From CAZCTC01 sp964501335 (GTDB taxonomy: Bacteria > Chloroflexota > Anaerolineae > B4-G1 > SLSP01), in contig CAZCTC010000050.1 in NCBI GenBank assembly GCA_964501335.1, positions 1 to 57,620 on the forward strand: a stretch of 57,620 nt of DNA. The letters are read 5' to 3'. Positions 53,638 through 57,620 of the stretch are shown here, one piece after another. The first letter of the stretch is position 1. Every line of letters begins with the position of its first letter. The translations under genes and the position numbers were made by a program. Under the pieces are notes generated by a model, which did not search any database, was not told the origin of the DNA, and worked only from the letters and a program-made list of their open reading frames with translations.

Positions 53638-55359
53638 ATGCCCCAGCTCTGGACCGATATCAAGACGCACGCCATCCCCTGGAAAGCGGTGAAGAAATTC
53701 TGCCGACGATGGGTCATCGTTAACTTTATCTGCACCATCGCCCTCGTATTCCTGGGTTCCATACTCTGGCCCCTGGGTTTACTTTTCGGACTGTGGATTT
53801 GCACCCGCCAGATTGACCCATTGCTCGACAAACAAATCGGCCGCTACCGCTGGCTTATGGCCGCAGTTGCAGGCATGGTAATCGGAATCAACGTGGGGGG
53901 CGAATTCATTCACCGCTTCCCCATTGATAGCCCCCCCACCAGAATCATGCTTATGGGCGCGATTGATGGAGGCTGTGTCGCCCTTGGCCACCTGTTCCTT
54001 CAGGGAAATCGCATCCGCGGCGATCTCGGAAGAAGATTGTTCCTGGTCTTCAGTCACATGGCAGCATTCAGCATCAGCATCTATCTATTGAACTCCCTTC
54101 AGTCCATCAGCAATTACAATCAACTGGCAATCACAATCCTCTTTTTCCCCATCGGAATTCTGTTCAACCTTCTGACCGGCCTCCCCATCGCCCTGATCCA
54201 AAAAGAACTCCGGGCCGATACCCTTGATCGATTACCCGCTGAAATTCCCCTGACTGAGCCCCACGGATTCCGCAACCTCCTCATCCGACGCTGGAAACAG
54301 ATCGTCTTTTATCCGGCCATGCTGGCCGCCGTCTGGTATCTCAATGACCCATTGCTTATCTATGGACTCAACACAATGGATCCACCTTACCATCCAGCGA
54401 TTGCCAAAGAAGGCCAACCGCTGCCGGAACTGAGCGGGCCGATCACGCTAGAAAATGCCCGCAAAATGACGCCGCTTGCGCACTGGAACTACGACGAGTC
54501 ATCATCTCTCAGCGGCGGGATGGTACGCGAACTGAAATTCAGTTCCGACAATCGTTCGCTCTGGGTCAGCAGCGATCCTCACAATCAAATTTACCTCTGG
54601 TCGCTTGAAACCGGGACCTTCACCGCTACCATTCCCGGCTATGGATTCGGTATCAATGCCGACAATCAACTCCTGGTCACGAGTGTCGCAGAGACAACCA
54701 CGCTCTACCACACCTCAGACTGGAAAGAAATCTTCTCAACAAAAGAATCGCCGCGCCACTTTCGCTTCAGCCCCGACGGCACGCTGCTGGCCGGAGCAGG
54801 CTATGGCGAAAAAATCCTCCTCCAACACCTTCCAGACGGCAGTCAGGTAGCGGAACTCCCTCCGGCCTATTCCATCGAATTCAATGCCGACGGAAGCATC
54901 CTGGCCTCGGGCGACAGCGAAGGCACTGTGCGGATTTGGCGCATCGCCGATCTGAAACTGCTGCACGCCATCAGCACTTCCACCACAAATTCAAGAACCG
55001 ACAAAAACAGCGTCGATAGTCTCTCCTTTTCCCCCCAGAGCAACCTGCTGGCTTCAGGAAACCACGATGGGAAAATATACCTGTGGTCGGTCGAAACCGG
55101 CCAGTTGGTTCATGCCCTCGACAACAAATATGCAATCGAAGAGATGCATTTCAACATTGACGGAACCGTTCTCGCTACCCTCTCGGAATACAATGGATTA
55201 AAACTGTGGAATATCTCTTCAGGAAGGATCTTGACGGAATATAACAATGAAAATTTCCGCTTCTGGAATATGGACATCAGCCCCGACGGCACCCTGATCG
55301 CCCTGGGCAATTGGACTTCCAACGAAATCGTCATTCTCGGCGTCCCAAAGAGGAATTAG
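53638..55359 (+). CDS. Membrane-WD40 array protein 5 (type A)
   Basis: A 573-residue paralog whose propeller is close to that of copy 1 (SSDNRSLWVSSDPHNQIYLW, and GYGFGINADNQLLVTSVAET in parallel with copy 1). Its membrane domain is only partly like copies 1 and 2: the first 65 residues match, then it diverges (QIGRYRWLMAAVAGMVIGIN). This is a mosaic pattern. Linker MDPPYHPAIAKEGQPLPE. It ends VILGVPKRN. The stop is TAG, followed by GCC and the next ATG. Confidence 0.9.
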   Translation: MPQLWTDIKTHAIPWKAVKKFCRRWVIVNFICTIALVFLGSILWPLGLLFGLWICTRQIDPLLDKQIGRYRWLMAAVAGMVIGINVGGEFIHRFPIDSPPTRIMLMGAIDGGCVALGHLFLQGNRIRGDLGRRLFLVFSHMAAFSISIYLLNSLQSISNYNQLAITILFFPIGILFNLLTGLPIALIQKELRADTLDRLPAEIPLTEPHGFRNLLIRRWKQIVFYPAMLAAVWYLNDPLLIYGLNTMDPPYHPAIAKEGQPLPELSGPITLENARKMTPLAHWNYDESSSLSGGMVRELKFSSDNRSLWVSSDPHNQIYLWSLETGTFTATIPGYGFGINADNQLLVTSVAETTTLYHTSDWKEIFSTKESPRHFRFSPDGTLLAGAGYGEKILLQHLPDGSQVAELPPAYSIEFNADGSILASGDSEGTVRIWRIADLKLLHAISTSTTNSRTDKNSVDSLSFSPQSNLLASGNHDGKIYLWSVETGQLVHALDNKYAIEEMHFNIDGTVLATLSEYNGLKLWNISSGRILTEYNNENFRFWNMDISPDGTLIALGNWTSNEIVILGVPKRN

Positions 55360-55362
55360 GCC

Positions 55363-57180
55363 ATGCCCCAGCTCTGGACCGACATCACAAATCACGCCAT
55401 CCCCTGGAAAGCCGTCTACCGATTCGCGCGGCGATGGGTTGCCGTCAATGTCGCCTGTATCGGCATCTTTCTTCTTTATGCTGTTATCCTTGTCCTGGGT
55501 CAAGGAAGTGCGGTGGGTGGGCTAGGAGCAATGTGGGGCCCTATACTCTGTTACATTGTTATCAAAAAGATAGTAGACAAACGATTTTCGTTAGATTATG
55601 TAATCCTGGCCTATATTCTGGGGATTACCGCGGCAGGAATTATCAACGGCCTTATTTTCAAAAGACCAGAGGAAGGCATAACTGAAAGTATTGTCGCCCA
55701 CTTCATTTTTTCTAAGAAACCAAATGGAACCCTATTCCCCGGAATCATCACTGGAGCCGTCATCGGCGTTTTTCTGATCCTCTTGCAAGGACGCCGCATC
55801 CACCCGGGTCTCTACCGCAAAGCATTTCTGATCATAAGCCACATTCTGGCCTTCAGCGGAAGTCAATATCTGCTGAATCTGCTCTTCCACACCCCCTTTA
55901 CAGATTTCAACACCTTCTTTGCGATCCTCAGCCTTGCCTTTATCTGGTTTAACTGGATGATCGGAATCGGTCTGGCCATGATACAGCAAGAAATTCCGCC
56001 GCCCCTACGCCTTCCCTTTAAACTGCCGGATAATCTCCTGGGGAAAATTCTCCGCCGCTGGAAGCCCCTCGTCTTTTATCCCTTGCTGCTGATCGCCACT
56101 TACTACCTGCGCAATGCGATAGTCAATTCAATCCTCTATCTTTCCGATCCCCCTTACCAACCGCCCCTGGTTGAAGCCGGCCACCCCTTCCCCATACCCG
56201 ACAGTCCCATCACCGCCGAAAATGCCCGGGAAGTTGTCCCCATCGCCCGCTGGAGCTTTCGTCAAAATCAAGATGAGCACCTATATTCAGACGACCTGCC
56301 TGGAATAAAATTCAGCGCCGACAGCCGATCCCTTTGGAACTGCTCCGTTTCCGACCGAAAACTCCGCGTCTGGTCGGTAGCGGACGGCACTTTCACCACC
56401 CCCCCCATAAATTGCGATCTCATGGACTTCAACTCCAACCACCAACTGCTGGCCGTCGTATACAAGGAATCGCTTCATCTCTACCGCAGCACCGATTGGA
56501 GCGAACTCCTGGAAATAAAAGCGCCTGTTTATCATATCGGCATCAGCCCGGATGGAACTTTGCTGGCAACCACAGGGCCGGAAGGGAAATTCCTCTTTTA
56601 TCGCACAAACGACGGGGCTCAAATAGCCGAACTTCCTCCGGTTTACAAAATCATTTCCCACCCTGACGGCACTCAAACGAGCGAGGTTCTTCTCTCTAAA
56701 GCAATTGCTCTCAACGCCGACGGCACCCTCCTGGCCTCCGTTAATATAACCAGCGAAGTTCAAATCTGGAGCCTGCCCGATCTACAGCCGGCCGGCACCT
56801 TCAGCCTGAATGAAGGTGAACTTATCGATAGCATAGCCTTCAACTCTCAAAATACCCGGCTGGCCGCCGTCACCATCCAGGGGAAAATATACCTGGGATC
56901 ATTGGAAACCGGCCAATGGATCAGAAACATTGAAGGAAATCTCGGATCAAACAACAGTATAGCATTCAGTCCCGACGGCACACTCCTGGCCGCCAGTTCT
57001 ACAAGCCCAAGCTTAACATTATGGAATGTCTCCTCCGGCCGGCTTATGATGGAATATGATATTAACGAGCTCAAAGGCAACTCCCACGCCTTCGATTTCA
57101 GCCCCGACGGCAAACTGATCGCCTTAAGAACCAATAATTCCAACGACATCCTCATCCTCGGCATCCCCAAAAGGGATTAG
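55363..57180 (+). CDS. Membrane-WD40 array protein 6 (type B)
   Basis: The longest paralog, 605 residues. The N terminus MPQLWTDITNHAIPWKAVYR is shared. The membrane domain has an extra segment (about 105-125, near SIVAHFIFSKKPNGTL), and the propeller has an insertion (PPVYKIISHPDGTQTSEVLL) before the blade that reads LNADGTLLASVNITS. Type B marks: SADSRSLWNCSVSD and DFNSNHQLLAVVYKES. It ends LILGIPKRD although no further copy follows, so the end is conserved without a downstream gene to serve. Confidence 0.9.
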   Translation: MPQLWTDITNHAIPWKAVYRFARRWVAVNVACIGIFLLYAVILVLGQGSAVGGLGAMWGPILCYIVIKKIVDKRFSLDYVILAYILGITAAGIINGLIFKRPEEGITESIVAHFIFSKKPNGTLFPGIITGAVIGVFLILLQGRRIHPGLYRKAFLIISHILAFSGSQYLLNLLFHTPFTDFNTFFAILSLAFIWFNWMIGIGLAMIQQEIPPPLRLPFKLPDNLLGKILRRWKPLVFYPLLLIATYYLRNAIVNSILYLSDPPYQPPLVEAGHPFPIPDSPITAENAREVVPIARWSFRQNQDEHLYSDDLPGIKFSADSRSLWNCSVSDRKLRVWSVADGTFTTPPINCDLMDFNSNHQLLAVVYKESLHLYRSTDWSELLEIKAPVYHIGISPDGTLLATTGPEGKFLFYRTNDGAQIAELPPVYKIISHPDGTQTSEVLLSKAIALNADGTLLASVNITSEVQIWSLPDLQPAGTFSLNEGELIDSIAFNSQNTRLAAVTIQGKIYLGSLETGQWIRNIEGNLGSNNSIAFSPDGTLLAASSTSPSLTLWNVSSGRLMMEYDINELKGNSHAFDFSPDGKLIALRTNNSNDILILGIPKRD

Positions 57181-57620
57181 GCCTGTCTTGAAAATAGGCC
57201 GCGCCGGCCCCTCTATCCCCTCCCCGGCCCTCCCCTTTTTTTGCCCTCACCGTATTAACAAGCGCCTTCTTGTCGAGTATTCTCAGCCCCAAGGGGGCGA
57301 CCTTAAGGTAGCCTGGGGTGAAGCCCCAGGAAACCGCGCCGGACAAAACCATTTTCATCTTTCAGGGTGCCGCCCCCGGCATGGCCATCTGTCCTGAAAA
57401 TAGGCCTTTATGGCATGGCCCCGGCCTTGTAACGTCCCGCAAATGATCTTTTCCCGGTCAAATACGACGCGCTGGATGGGGGGAGAGGTTTTTTGTTTAT
57501 GTTTTTGCGCGCATCAGAATGCGCGCAAAAACATGGTTCTTTTCCAGAGCCGCGCCGCCGACACGGGCTGTCTGCTGTCTACTTGCTGCTGTCTACTTTC
57601 TTTGGCCTTTTCCAGAGCCG
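57181..57620. repeat. Repeat mosaic after the array
   Basis: No gene. Order: GTCTTGAAAATAGGCCGCGCC; CAGCCCCAAGGGGGCGACC, then TTAAGGTAGCCTGGGG and CCCCAGGAAACCGCGCCGG; CATCTTTCAGGGTGCCGCCC; CCTTGTAACGTCCCGCAAAT, then GATCTTTTCCCGGTCAAA and ACGCGCTGGATGGGGGGAGA; a hairpin (57499); CCAGAGCCGCGCCGCCGACA; CTGTCTGCTGTCTACTTGCT; TTCTTTGGCCTTTTCCAGAG. This is the fullest copy of the shared module order. Confidence 0.75.
57499..57534 (+). repeat. Interspersed hairpin repeat, copy 22
   Basis: A perfect 16-base-pair stem (57499-57514 with 57519-57534), loop CAGA, core GCGCGCAT/ATGCGCGC, arms ATGTTTTT and AAAAACAT. Confidence 0.92.

Overview
The window looks like a stretch of accessory chromosome from a Chloroflexota bacterium, probably of the Anaerolineae type. 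This is inference. It rests on a giant secreted protein ending in the VFLPLVLRNR-type tail common in that group, on abundant WD40, LRR and DUF11/InlB-type surface domains, on stand-alone CHAT and subtilisin-like proteases, and on GC-rich genes separated by dense repeat mosaics. I see no rRNA, tRNA, CRISPR array or transposase.

Layout. 120-2789: a 27-repeat LRR protein and a small membrane protein (both minus). 3196-11388: a promoter, an attenuator-like leader and a 2580-residue secreted subtilase (plus), closed by a strong bidirectional hairpin. 11592-18139 (minus): GH36 alpha-galactosidase, a Dus tRNA-dihydrouridine synthase, an ABC exporter pair and a pyrimidine-dimer glycosylase. 18715-24597 (minus): one large NRPS protein, C-A-T-E-C. 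25544-27238 (plus): a double-GNAT acetyltransferase and a DHFR-like reductase. 27309-30572 (minus): a stand-alone CHAT-type protease and a secreted subtilase whose inhibitor-like propeptide domain is at the C terminus. 30996-36099: small membrane proteins, a quinone-reductase-like MDR enzyme and two neighbouring proteins that share a HEAT-like domain. 36498-39274 (minus): an McrBC restriction pair. 39352-45497 (minus): nitroreductase, DUF4256 protein, a DarG-type macrodomain, a lipoprotein, a LysM-peptidase C15 protein with an eCIS-cargo-like N terminus, and an MGT-type glycosyltransferase. 45790-57180 (plus): six paralogous proteins, each a multi-pass membrane domain joined to a seven-bladed WD40-like propeller, packed almost without gaps and interrupted once by a promoter and an unrelated two-TM protein.

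Two things stand out. First, the WD40-membrane array: six diverged copies of two subtypes (order A A B, then B A B) keep nearly identical ends. The last codons of each gene (Pro-Lys-Arg-Asn/Asp) also supply the Shine-Dalgarno of the next, and stop and start are three bases apart. Second, an interspersed hairpin family with about 23 copies in the intergenic DNA. The outer arms and the CAGA loop are conserved while the GC core changes sequence but keeps pairing. The copies sit in a recurring mosaic of other short repeat modules and are nearly all in one orientation, whatever the direction of the neighbouring genes.

Most of the remaining genes are single-function accessory genes that do not form one pathway. 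Defence-related content is McrBC (with an Arg in place of the expected catalytic Lys of McrC), the macrodomain and possibly the CHAT protease. Starts were chosen by Shine-Dalgarno position where possible. All family assignments come from motifs read by eye, without database searches.
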